Assembly (NCBI GenBank): GCA_038501785.1
Contig: JBAMJR010000031.1
Location: 16,562,501 to 16,626,500, forward strand
DNA length: 64,000 nt
Source of the DNA: Myoxocephalus aenaeus
Lineage: Eukaryota; Chordata; Actinopteri; Perciformes; Cottidae
Direction: 5' to 3'
Shown here piece by piece: positions 1 through 10,600 of this stretch. The notes under the pieces were generated by a model that saw nothing but the letters and a program-made list of their open reading frames with translations, was not told where the DNA came from and did not search any database. A program made the position numbers and the translations under genes. The first letter of the stretch is position 1, and each line of letters opens with the position of its first letter.

Positions 1-567
1 GAGGAGGGGGAGGAAGAGGAGGAGGATGCAGAACGCCGAGGTTACGAGCATCCTGAGAGTGATGAGTTTTAACAGAGGCTGTCTCGACGGATCCACTTAG
101 AATTCAATCACATTTGCTGCGTAAAGACCCACCAGGAAGGCGGTAGCTTCAGTGTATCCAACAAAATGACTCCAGAGTGTTTTAGCATCTTTTAGCTTCT
201 TTGTTTTGGTTTTCTGGCCTTTTGGTTCACTCTCAGCAGCACACAGTAGGCCGCTGTTTTCAGTGAAACAGACTGAAAACTGTTTGTGGAAGCAAAAAAA
301 AGAGTTACTATCGGACTTTTATTCATCAGGTGCACACAAACACACTCTAAATGAAATGCTGATGGAGTGACTTGTCCGCGAGACCTTGGACCGGGTTCCC
401 AACAAATATTGTTGTGTTTTGGGCTACTTCACACGTGTGGATGGGTGTACGGGCACGCTGTAACAATTGTGTAACAGGGCCTCACAAACTCAGCGCTTCA
501 GCTTCTGTTTCTACTGTTTCTACTGAGAAATGTGTGGCCCAAGCAGCACTTTAGTCTCCGCTGCCTC
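1..567. other. Non-coding stretch, no supported gene
   Basis: Bases 1-27 are a purine-only GA-rich tract and there is a short A tract near 293-303. No open frame of useful length, splice pattern or recognisable repeat is visible. The only frames here are short and end in the neighbouring minisatellite. Confidence 0.5.
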
Positions 568-909
568 TAAGGGTCTGTCCACAGTGGACTGGTCTCTGCT
601 GGATCTGGGTCTTTCTAGAGTGGACTGGTCTCTGCTGGATCTGGGTCTGTCCACAGTGGACTGGTCTCTGCTGGATCTGGGTCTGTCCACAGTGGACTGG
701 TCTCTGCTGGAGGCCCCGCTGGAGTCTGAGCTGAAGGAGGTTCTGGTGAACCTGCATGATGTCATCTGGTTTCACCAGAATCCGACCCGGTGGCTCCGAT
801 GAGGATCTTTAAGAAGAACTCTCTAGAACCAGACCATCTTCTCTCTGGTGGTCTGTTTACTGATGGAGGTCTATAGAGGACCAGGACTACACTGAGGTCT
901 ATAGAGGGA
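568..909 (+). repeat. Inverted-repeat arm A containing a 36-bp minisatellite
   Basis: Bases 572-710 hold about four head-to-tail 36-bp units, each containing GTGGACTGGTCTCTGCTGG followed by ATCTGGGTCT. The last unit runs into a unique flank (711-909) with the landmarks GATGTCATCTGGTTTCACC and GGTCTATAGAGGACCAGGAC. The same array and flank recur in reverse orientation at 2857-3197, so this is one arm of a dispersed repeat. Arm A has about 19 extra bases near 781-799 that arm B lacks. Because the unit is divisible by three it stays open in several frames on both strands and encodes 12-residue repeats; I regard that as a by-product, not a gene. The repeat family is not recognised. Confidence 0.8.
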
Positions 910-2298
910 GAGAAAAAAAACCACACAGCAGATTTGACAACAACATCAACATAAACTGGCCACATGAGGACAAGTAAACACAGTGTGGCCACAATGCAAA
1001 AAAAATGAAATAATGAGATAAATGAAAATGAAAATGTGTCCGGCGTCCAGAGGGAGCTGGAAGTGCCTGTAAATCTGTGTTTGTAATGACGTCATTAGCT
1101 CTCAGCTGTTTAAATAGTTGATTAAAGGCCCGTGCAGCTTGCACGGCGACCCCTGACACCAGCAACATCTGTTTTGTTTGTGTGGGATGAAAAGCAGTTG
1201 CTCTCACACTGCGCAATATGTGCCTTCATAGCAAGGTGACATTAGCTCTGAGCACAACGTTCCCACTCCGATTAGCGGAACACTGGAGCGGCTGCACTCT
1301 GACTCCCGAAATGTATCGTTTGAGGAGAAAGTATTTACACCATGATGAGTTGTGTTGATGTATTTTGCTAAATATTCTGGTTTTGATTCTGATCTAAAGT
1401 TCAAGTACTTTTTCTGACAACGTTCTTGGTTCCGAGTAAGAAGCCTCTGTGTCGTTATTCTATTACCTTTAAATATCGGAGGAGCTGGTGACCGGTGGAT
1501 TTTAGGGAACCAGTCTAAACACAGATGGTGTCAATAATCGACAGCCGTTACATTGTGCAATCACTTAAAGCCCCCAAAAACATGTCTATTGCCGCTTTAA
1601 CACACACTTTTGAGCTTGATGCTTTACACTGTTTTTACATGTAGAGATGCTCAAGAGGAGAAGCCAGGCGTTGGAAACATTCGGGGCTCAGCCCAAAATC
1701 TGGGCTTGTTTTTTTCGACCATTTACGGCAGCTATAAGAAAATTAGGCAGACAGAGGAACATTTACTCAATTATATTAGACTAGTCTTTAGGCAATAGCA
1801 TAGATCTGCCTCCATGAAGACGTTAAAGCAGGACAGAAAATTATGTATTTTAATAGAACTTTTGCTCCATTGGTCCAGTCAGTTGAAGGTTTTTAGTTCA
1901 AACCTAAACGTTTGAGAGTCGTGGACGTTTACCAAGCAGAGAAGAAGAACACCAAATGTATTACAATTTAAATGTGAGGGAGACCAAACAACTCAATAAA
2001 AGCTTAATATCCCAGAAGAATCTCCGCGGTCGTGACTGCACGCGGTATAAATACACGAAGAGACCCTCTGCAGCGGGGGCTGCCGTCCCCGGGAGGTCAT
2101 TGAAGGACATATGTTGGTTTGTAGCCTGTCTGCTAACAAGCTAGCGTTAGCATGTGCTAATATGTTTGTTTGTTTTGGATTATAATCGTCTGCAGGCCCC
2201 CCCGTCCCCCTTTGCTTTATCTAGACTTGCAGATGGTGACCCGCTCTAATAATAGTCACTTAAATAGGACATGACTTTCCAACGCGCACATATGTCTG

Positions 2299-2300
<2 letters not shown>
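910..2300. other. Non-coding spacer between inverted arms
   Basis: No supported gene. A TATA-like string (TATAAATA) lies near 2046 in a locally GC-rich setting, but nothing downstream resembles a transcript. The rest is ordinary AT-rich intergenic sequence. Confidence 0.45.

Positions 2301-2342
<42 letters not shown>
2301..2342. repeat. (CT)n microsatellite
   Basis: About 21 uninterrupted TC dinucleotides followed by a CCCTCTTTC transition. The flanking open frames on both strands are produced by this tract. Confidence 0.97.
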
Positions 2343-2346
<4 letters not shown>

Positions 2347-2856
2347 TTTCTTTTCCTGTATTCGGTCCGTTTGATTTCTGCATCTCACTTTACGCGCTGC
2401 AGCTCTCTGGCCGCTCGAGGATCTTTCTGACGAAGCGGCGCGCTCATGCAGAGCAGCCACGGCCATGAAATGAAACGTTCTCTTTATCAGCTTGGCATGT
2501 CGAGAGAGAGTCGGGGGTGAGGGGGAGAGACAGAGACATTCATTTAGGACGGAAGAGAGAGTACAGAGGGGCAGTGGGGGGATCAACACACATGGTTAAC
2601 TAGCCATGAGTCTGAAAAGCCACTTGATGATGCACATGCACACACTGTGCACAAAAGCGTGCACCTGCATGTAAACACTGCAGCTCACTCACTCTGTTGC
2701 TTCAGCCTCACGCCGTGCTGACTGATATTTAACACCCCGCCACGTAAATGTCATATCAACGGCAAAAAAAGATAAAACTTCTATAAATTCACTGGAATTC
2801 CTTCCAAAAAATATTATTTCAAGTGACTGTGAGGAACATTTAACTGGTCCTGAATC
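2343..2856. other. Non-coding stretch after the CT tract
   Basis: Contains a GAGA-rich segment around 2500-2575 and AT-rich sequence after 2760. No gene or recognised element is seen. Confidence 0.45.
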
Positions 2857-3197
2857 GGTCTCAGTGTAGTCCTGGTCCTCTATAGACCTCAGTGTAGTCC
2901 TGGTCCTCTATAGACCTCCATCAGTAACCAGACCATCAGAAAGAAGATGGTCTGGTTCTATAGAGTTCTTCTTAAAGATCCTCATTCTGGTGAAACCAGA
3001 TGACATCATGCAGGTTCACCAGAACCTCCTTCAGCTCAGACTTCAGCGGGGCCTCCAGCAGAGTCCAGTCCACCGTGGACAGACCCAGATCCAGCAGAGA
3101 CCAGTCCACTCTAGAAAGACCCAGATCCAGCAGAGTCCAGTCCACCGTGGACAGACCCAGATCCAGCAGAGACCAGTCCACCGTGGACAGACCCAGG
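2857..3197 (-). repeat. Inverted-repeat arm B containing a 36-bp minisatellite
   Basis: Reverse complement of the repeat at 568-909, with the minisatellite at about 3058-3197 and the flank at 2857-3057. The GGTCCTCTATAGACCTC segment is doubled here (about 2875-2918). Similarity to arm A looks above 90 percent by eye. The two arms are about 1.95 kb apart and could fold into a stem with a large loop. The function and family are unknown. Confidence 0.8.
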
Positions 3198-5139
3198 ACG
3201 TATTGCTGGACCCACTAGAGGGAAGGGGGTCACGGGAGAACCGGGACTGAGAGGAGCAGACTGTCAAACCCTGCTAAATGAGAGGTTTTCTAAAGGGCGC
3301 TCAGAGACACTACCACTTTGGTCCACAGGGGACGCCAGAATCAACACAGCATGATAGTTCATCGTAGAAACTTTAAAGTGTAAACGATAGATTTCCAGAC
3401 GTAATGAAATGATATTTTTGGTATTTCAGTATGATGGGGCTGCACATTCAAATCACAGTTTATATTAGCTGTGAACTAATTATTTATTGGCAGGAAATTA
3501 TCCACAATTTGACTAATCATCATCATTCGTCATCATTTGACCAATAATTTTAAATAAATTAAAATCCGAAAAAGCATTTGTCGGTTCCAGCTTTTCCGAT
3601 GTGAAGCTGTGCAGCTTTTCTCCGTCTCGTGTCATAAAGAACCGCTTTACACTTTGAAAATTAGTTTTCTATCAAAACCAAAAGGGTTGATTATTTAGAT
3701 AACAATCTCTCAAAGTAACGTCCTGGATTAAAGAAGTTCATGTGCGTGTATACAGATTAAGACTTTGTTGCAACCTGAGTAATTTATATAATTACCGTGA
3801 AGTCCTCTTACCTTTAGAGTCTACAGATCCAGCCCAACATGGACAATGGGACACAATCAAAGCTTCTTGGCCTCAATCTAATAATGGCTCCATTTGCATT
3901 CGTCACATGGCTGCTGCTGCAGACTGCTAAAAGCATGTTTATAAGCTTCAAATTCATCCTCTTCACGTTTTTTTTTTTTTCATAGTTTATGGGGAAAGCA
4001 TGACACGGATCTTACATATGTCAGGGATTATTATGCATGCTGGACTAAGAGCATGCATTGTGGGGTGGAAGGATCACTCGTGACAAGAGCCCTTTCCATT
4101 TTTTCCCTGATGAGGTTTGACTGTGGTGGTGTAATACTGACTCCGACCAAAAGAGGGCTCTCTCAACCTCTGGCGGCCTTAGGGGAGTGGGGTGGGGTGG
4201 GGGGATTGCAACTGCAGAGAGGGGTGTGAGAGGGTGATTTCTGAGAGGGGTTTATCGGTTGGAAAATTTGAGTGGATGGATCAAATCTACTGTTGAGGGA
4301 GAGAAAGTGATGCAGCGAAGGAGAGAGCGTGCACGAGCGCTGCTTAGCATATTGGTCACCGGTGAGCACGGCAACATGACGGCTCAGCTGCGTCTCTATT
4401 AGACTCTCACAGTGCACTATGCAGCTCCCAGGTGTGAAAAAAAGAAGAGGTTTTTGTGAAGAAAAAGTGTTTTTGTCTCTGAAAATCCGTGATAAATTGG
4501 GGCGTTCAGGGGGAGACCGTCACACAGAGGTCAACGGCTGCCATCGTGAGAGCTGTCGGTGGGTTTGACTCTTACACAGCTCACATCTCTCTCTATTGGA
4601 ACACCGTGGGGGGGTTTCGTGTGACAGAACATGCCCCCCCGCCCCCACAGCTGATATCTTGTTCCCCCCAGTCGGCGCCGTCCGACAGTCGAGAGCGCCG
4701 GCTTTGTAATTGTAACCACATCCAATTAAATTTCCAATTCAGTCCCCCTATTAATCAGGCCAGTGATCAGAGAGGCAAGAAGCTGCAGAGCATTTCCTGT
4801 GAAGGGAGCTGTGTCACATTCACAACAACAGGAGCCTTTTCTTTTTTCCTGATTTGTGCCTCTCAGCGTTTGGGGTTTTAACTACAGGGGGGATGTTAGG
4901 TCTGTTCCACAAAAGGTAACCAACCATCGTTTGAGGGCTACATTCTGTTGAATAACTACTTTTGGGGACTGATAGTTGGGGAAAGATTATTTGCTCTATT
5001 TTCAGTTAAAATTGCTATTGTCGTTTTAAACAGAGTTTGATTTGACCGAGATTAGTTAAATATGGCTCCTCCATCTCGATTGGTGAATTTACTGCATTCT
5101 ACGGTGTTTGTACCGTAGACTGTTTATGAGAAGTTTACA
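3198..5139. other. Non-coding stretch
   Basis: Holds a T13 run (3968-3980), a G-rich patch near 4184-4204 and a region of ATTTA/TAATT-rich sequence at 3470-3560. Both open frames around 4490-4880 lack coding character: no splice context, no recognisable domain, and simple C and G runs. No gene is supported. Confidence 0.45.
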
Positions 5140-5252
5140 ATGCGGGAATAATAAGAGAGAAGTAGAGAAGTAGAGTAATTTTCTCATAGACTTCTATACA
5201 ACCAGAGGAGTCACCCTCTGGTTGTCAGTAGAGAGAATGCAGCTTTAAACAC
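5140..5252 (+). repeat. 73-bp-type tandem repeat unit (5' part of a split array)
   Basis: Contains the family landmarks CTCATAGACTTCTATACAACC, a degenerate CTCF-like core (CACCCTCTGGTTG) and GAGAATGCAGCTTTAA. The same units resume at 5559 after the inserted LINE tail and recur at 7059-7285 and 26455-26545. Confidence 0.75.
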
Positions 5253-5558
5253 TCAACAAAGTCACGACTGTTTGCTGTCCTGGCTCCTCAATGGTGGAAT
5301 GAGCTCCCCATTGACAGCAGAAAGTCTCTACATCTTCCATCCAAACTAAAAACACATCTTTTTCGACTACACCTTAGCACCATAGTAGCACTTTAGTAGC
5401 ACTTAAATGGCACTTACTGATAGCACTTTGTAGTTTAACTTTATTGAAGTTGAAATTGTACTTTCTTGATTCTTGTTGTTCTGAGTTTGTACTCATGATT
5501 GAATGCACTCATTGTAAGTCGCTTTGGATAAAAGCATCAGCTAAATGAAATGTAATGT
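5253..5558 (+). mobile_element. L2-like LINE 3' end (truncated, non-functional)
   Basis: The 5' half still reads as the C-terminal end of a LINE reverse-transcriptase polyprotein: in one frame WNELP at 5295-5309 and KTHLFRL at 5349-5369, motifs that commonly close L2-type ORFs. It continues into a fish retroelement 3' tail with GTAAGTCGCTTTGGATAAAA and GCTAAATGAAATGTAATG. Flanking AACAC strings at about 5248-5252 and 5559-5563 may be a short target duplication, since the tail sits inside a tandem array whose units resume directly after it. Related copies lie at 15061-15328 and, reversed, at 59250-59480. The clade assignment is from memory of such tails and is moderately certain. Confidence 0.65.
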
Positions 5559-5705
5559 AACACATGAAGCATAGACTTCTATATAACCAGAGGAGTCTCC
5601 TTCTGGTGGTCAGTAGAGACAATGCAGCTTTAACACATGAAGCATAGACTTCTATACAACCATAAGAGTCGCCCCCTGATGGTGAGTAGAGATAATGGCG
5701 GTTTT
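5559..5705 (+). repeat. 73-bp-type tandem repeat units (3' part of split array)
   Basis: Two more units with CATAGACTTCTATA and degenerate CTCF-like cores at about 5594 (CTCCTTCTGGTGG) and 5669 (CGCCCCCTGATGG), spaced about 74 bp. Orientation is opposite to the 7059-7285 array. Confidence 0.75.
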
Positions 5706-7058
5706 TAACCGCCTGCTCAGAAAAGCAAAGCAAAGCTAACCCTGATGACATCATTAGGGATATTATTGTTATTTCAGACTTTAGAAATATCTCCAGAGCC
5801 ACACAAGACAACAACTTATTAACTTAGTAACTTAAAACCTAATGTGTACAATTAGTGGAGTGTCAGTAATGCAGAACGCAGTAGAAGTGTGGGATTCCTA
5901 AACCGGCCACATCTGTCCTGCACAATATATATCAGTCTGTCTGCCCATTACATAAATCAAGCATCCATATGTAGCCCAAGGTATTGGGGTGTGACAACTG
6001 AAGTGATATTGGGACGCTGCAATAATCATAATCCATCTAATGGATCAGCCAGATCTAATCCACACATAGTTAAAGTTGAGCTAAATCCACATGCAGCTGC
6101 CCGACAGACAATAGCAGAAATGAAAGTCGCTGTGGTGGTGGGCTACCTTTAAACAAAATAAAATTAATCCCCATGATGTGTTGGAGTGTAAGAGAAAGAG
6201 CTTTCTGTTGTAGGACAAAGCGTAATCTGCAGGACAGTGGGGGCTACGAGTCAGATACCCCGTCATCTCCGAGGGATATCAGCTTTTATCTAAAGCGCCT
6301 TATCACCTCAATCATAGAGGTTTTACTTTCACCCCAACACATTTTCATTACATTTAGATGGTGACAAGTCCAGCAATGGTCTCAGATGTCGGATGGATTT
6401 AATGCTTGAACTCTCACTTTTTAATGCTTTACACATCGTCATCTTCCTAAAGTAATGGCCCAAGTCATTTTTTTTCAGAAAACATAAAAAACGTGACCAA
6501 ATGTAATAGGGGTGCACAAGCTGCCTCTAGACACGGCACAACAGTCATACTGTAATACCGGTCAAATTATGTTATGATTACTAATATTATGTTCGAGTGA
6601 GATTTTCATCGACAAAAATGCTCGCAAAAATGCTAACTAAATTGCTAGCTTAAATGCTAGCTTCAAAATGCCATCTTGAAAAGCTTGTAAAATTGCCTAA
6701 GTCACATTGTCTTCTGACTTATGGCCTAAATCACACTCTTGAGATAGGCTGTTATACTACAGGGGTATAATCACATGATCTGTTCAACTGAGGATTTAGG
6801 AGATTTTACCAGAGGTGGCCAGTATCATGAGGTGATGATTAGGCAAGAAAATCATTTTTGTCAAAAAATGACTTTTAGGAAGGTGACGATATTTAACCTT
6901 CAAACCTTGTTCAAATCTGCACCACTGTTTTTATTCCAGAGGAAGTCCCAGAGTTTCCAAACATGTGAGGCATGCAAAAGGGCATTTTAGGTGAATGTAA
7001 ATATCATGCAGCAATCTCCGGTTTTGAAAAATAAAAAAATTAAGCCAATGCTTCATGT
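5706..7058. other. Non-coding stretch
   Basis: AT-rich. At 6600-6680 there is a short run of ATGCTAGCTTAA-like strings. No recognisable gene, and the short frames have no neighbours in phase. Confidence 0.45.
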
Positions 7059-7285
7059 CTTAATGCTGCATTGTCTCTACTGTCCACCAGGGGGCGACTC
7101 CTCTGGTTGTATAGAAGGCTATGCTTCATGTATTAAAGCTGAATTCTCTCTCCTGACCACCAGGGGGCGACTCCTCTGGTTGTATAGAAGGCTATGCTTC
7201 ATGTGTTAAAGCTGAATTCTCTCTCCTGGCCACCAGGGGGAGACTCCTCTGGTTGTATAGAAGTCTGTGAGAAAATTACTCTACT
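7059..7285 (-). repeat. Three exact-period 73-bp tandem units with CTCF-like cores
   Basis: Three units carry the core CCACCAGGGGGCGAC at 7084-7098 and 7157-7171 and CCACCAGGGGGAGAC at 7230-7244, exactly 73 bp apart. Each is followed by TCCTCTGGTTGTATAGAAG. The core matches the known CTCF consensus (CCACCAGGGGGCGC) except at its last positions. On the opposite strand these are the GTCGCCCCCTGGTGG units seen at 26508-26522. Binding is an inference. Confidence 0.85.
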
Positions 7286-7640
7286 TCTCTCTTGATTTAT
7301 TCCCTCAGTAAACATCGTAAACATGGGTTTATGGTCTCAATCTCAAGTCTTCTTCAGTACAGCATGATGTTCATGTAGTAAATTATGAGTCAAACAGACC
7401 ATAAAGCCGGGTATGATTTAGGGCGGGGCTACAAGGTGATTGACAGGTCTGTACCAGAGACGTATACGGCATCTCTACTTCGCTCCTCCACAGTCCAAAT
7501 ATGGTAACTTTTGTTCACCAGTTGAAAAAAAACAAGATGGCGACGGCCCACATGCTAAACTTGAGGCTTCAAAATTACACAAATCAATGGGTGACGTTAC
7601 GACGACTACGTCCACTTCTGATATGCAGTCTATGGTTAAA
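7286..7640 (-). repeat. Dispersed fish repeat with YY1-like and CRE-like motifs, copy 1
   Basis: Reverse-oriented copy of the repeat that lies forward at 26093-26460. Shared landmarks are CAAGTCTTCTTCAGTACAGC, GGGCGGGGCTACAAGGTGAT and GAGACGTATACGG. A YY1-like CAAGATGGCGAC is at 7533-7544 and a one-off CRE (TGACGTTA) at 7592-7599. It abuts the 73-bp array just as in the 26-kb copy, so the two parts belong to one composite family. Superfamily not recognised. Confidence 0.75.
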
Positions 7641-10600
7641 ATTATGGCATAATATGTTTATTGTATATTCCAATTTGATGAAATGATGCTGCCATACAAA
7701 GCATCATATATCTTCAATGAAGAGTATAAAATACAGTATATGATACTATCGGACTATGTGAAATGGGATTATTTTAACAAAGCTACCAAGCAAGCTACTT
7801 ATCTTGCTATCTATTACCACTCACACTTTAGCTTTATGTGACGAGTAATGTTTAGCAAGCTGACGAGATAGGAGTTAACCCGTCACGTTCAGAACCTTAA
7901 ACTCGGCGGTCGGAGTTGGACGAGGTGCCAACAGAAGGTTTGTGCAGCTTTTACTGGAAAGAAACCGCCGACTGCGTGGTCGAGAGGCTGCAGAGGCCAA
8001 CTGGAGCTGACTCATAAGTCCATTGTCACTCAGCATGTGAAACACGGATAAGCCCTCCGCCTGAACAATGGGTCGGGGCCCCTGTATAGGCATCTCACAC
8101 GCTTTAGCTCAGATTAGTGTGTCAAATATAGGTTATCCTCTGATTGAGGTGACAAATGCACTTTGTGGAAATGTAAAACGCCCATTTTGACTAAGTGCCA
8201 TTGTTTCTAAAGCTTCATCCATAATAAAGCTGTCTAATGCAGTTTGTTTGGGGAACACTGTGCAAATAGCTGTGGTTGATATGCAGGATACAGTTTGTCC
8301 AAATATCATAAACCACTTCTTTTTTTATGCATACATGTTTAGGCACATGACTTGTAATGTGAAAGTATTGCACAAAAGGAACATTTGTAGTTGTTAAGGG
8401 GGTCAAAGGTCGGAGCAATGGCAAACGCTTTAATGATCGTCAAGAAGAACAATATTTTAGGTTAATTAGGATATAGGAAGATGGTTAAAACTCACTGTGA
8501 ACAGGATGCATTGAAGATCAATCAGTGGATACAACAACGTAAAGTCAAGCAACTGGACATAAAAATGAATTTAAAACCATTAATTGCTCAATAACTCAGC
8601 GAATGCACGTTATAATGTTGGGCCGGGGTGGGAAGCTCTATTGTTTTACTGCCCGTTGCTTTTAATTCACACATTTGCATTTGTGATAGGGGGTAATTAG
8701 GATCTATTTATTATTCACATAATCCCTCATAAAAGGCTAATGAGCATTTGTTTTGATGACAGTAAAAATGCAAGAGAAAACGATTTATATTTGTTAGCAC
8801 TCACAGGTCATTATGGTGGAGCCATTTGTCAATGGGCGTAGCATCCTCCGCTTGATCTGAGTCGGGAAGAGAGCTCACTCTCTCACTCCTCCTCTCGGGG
8901 TGGGCTGATCTGCCCACCAGGGGTCCATCTGTAATTATAAGACTCCTGGGTTTATTTATGTCTTTATTTTAAATAGTTATACTATTGTAGGATTGTACGC
9001 CTCTCTTCTATCTCAGCAGTGCTTTTTGGGATGAATGAATTCTTAATAATTTTTTGGTGTTTTATTATTTTCTTTTTCATTAAGCGGAAGTTTTTATCAT
9101 CCAATATGTAATTATTTTCTGATGTTTATGCTCAGTTTGTTCTGCCTTTTGTTTTGCTTTTCCATTGATACTGTGGAGTAAATTAACATTGTGTGGACCG
9201 TGGAAGGACAAGCGACTACTTTTTGGGTTGAGAACATGGTTTTTGCAATAAATGGTTCCAAAGACCCGACGACACCAGCGTGGCGACGCCTCCCTGACTC
9301 CTCGTGGGCCTTCTGGGTCGTGACGAGGAGGAAAATATCGAAAAGCTCTCCCTGTCATGCAGAGCCGAGACATTGAGGGCTCAAAGGTCAGAGGGTTCTT
9401 GAACTGGCGTGTCCTCCCTCCCCCGGAGGCCCGCTGGCCTTCACCTGTTCCCTGTCCTCCGCTCGCCCCTCCCCCCCTCCCCTTTAACCGCACAACAGAC
9501 GTCTTATCAAACGTGACTGATTGCTGTAATCTGGACTGGAGCCATTAAGCAAATTACCTGAATCATTGCGAGGATTAGTCTCATTAACACATGATTAGCA
9601 TCAAATTAAAATAATGAGTGTTTAACTTGTGATGTCTTCCAGTTGTTGGAACAGCTTGATCAGCCACGCCAGGCTGACTGAGGCGGGGCGGCGGCCCTCC
9701 TTGTCAGGGATCCGGAGGTGGCGGACCCGACCCGGTCCAGGACCTCAGCAGGACCACCGTCCCCAAGGTGAGGGCCCCCGTTAAGGTGCTTTCATGTCCC
9801 AGCGTCAAGCCGCTGTATTCGTCCGACACGAGGAGGGCCAAACTTTCAAGGTCAAGTTGAAAAGGACGTTGAGATGGAAGTTACTGTTAAACACCTGCAC
9901 CTGTTATGGTAACGTGCAAACATAATACATAATAAATATGACCTTTACAAAAGTTATGACATAGTGTTTGTTGAGACTATATTGGTGCTGTGTTGCTATC
10001 ATTTTGTCCACCCAATGTATCAGTGAGTGCAGGTTTAATGACAAACACCTTTACAAATGAAAAATAGACATATAGCCATTACATGAAAAGAAGGAATTGC
10101 CTTTTTAAGATATTGAATATCAATATAAAAATAGCAAACCAACGTCATGGTTGTAGTTTTCATTTTAGAATCAAACTAATGTAGCGAGTGCTGCCAAATA
10201 TTGTTGTCATTCTTGCTTTGGGAAAAGTAAAGTTTTACAAAAGTATACTTCTGTGAAAGTATTGCTTTGTAAAAATGGAATGGAAGAAAATGTTTTGGAG
10301 AGTTTTAACAGTGTGTCTAACGTAAATGATCAAACCCCAAAACGGCAATGGGATGTACAGAAACAGGTAAACAATCAAACAAATATGCAGAAAACCTACA
10401 TTTATTAGATATGATTGTAGTCAATCACCAACATATATATTTACTATGCCAGACAAACTATTGAATAAGGTCCCGATATGTATGTGATATGAAGTACGCC
10501 AAAAAAATACCAGGACGTTCTCCTACATCCGGTTGCATTTTGCATCATGCGAACCAGCCGGCTTCTCTGGCTATTTCTTACCCACAATCCTTTGTGCAGC

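Noticed and set aside
530..802. Repeat protein with 12-residue period on both strands (also 2972-3267)
   Set aside because: Open in multiple frames on both strands because the minisatellite unit is 36 bp; no conserved frame between the two copies beyond the array.
2040..2060. TATA-box promoter
   Set aside because: A single TATAAATA without initiator, CpG context or downstream transcript evidence is expected by chance.
4489..4881. 130-codon forward frame
   Set aside because: Crosses G and C runs, no domain, composition not coding-like.
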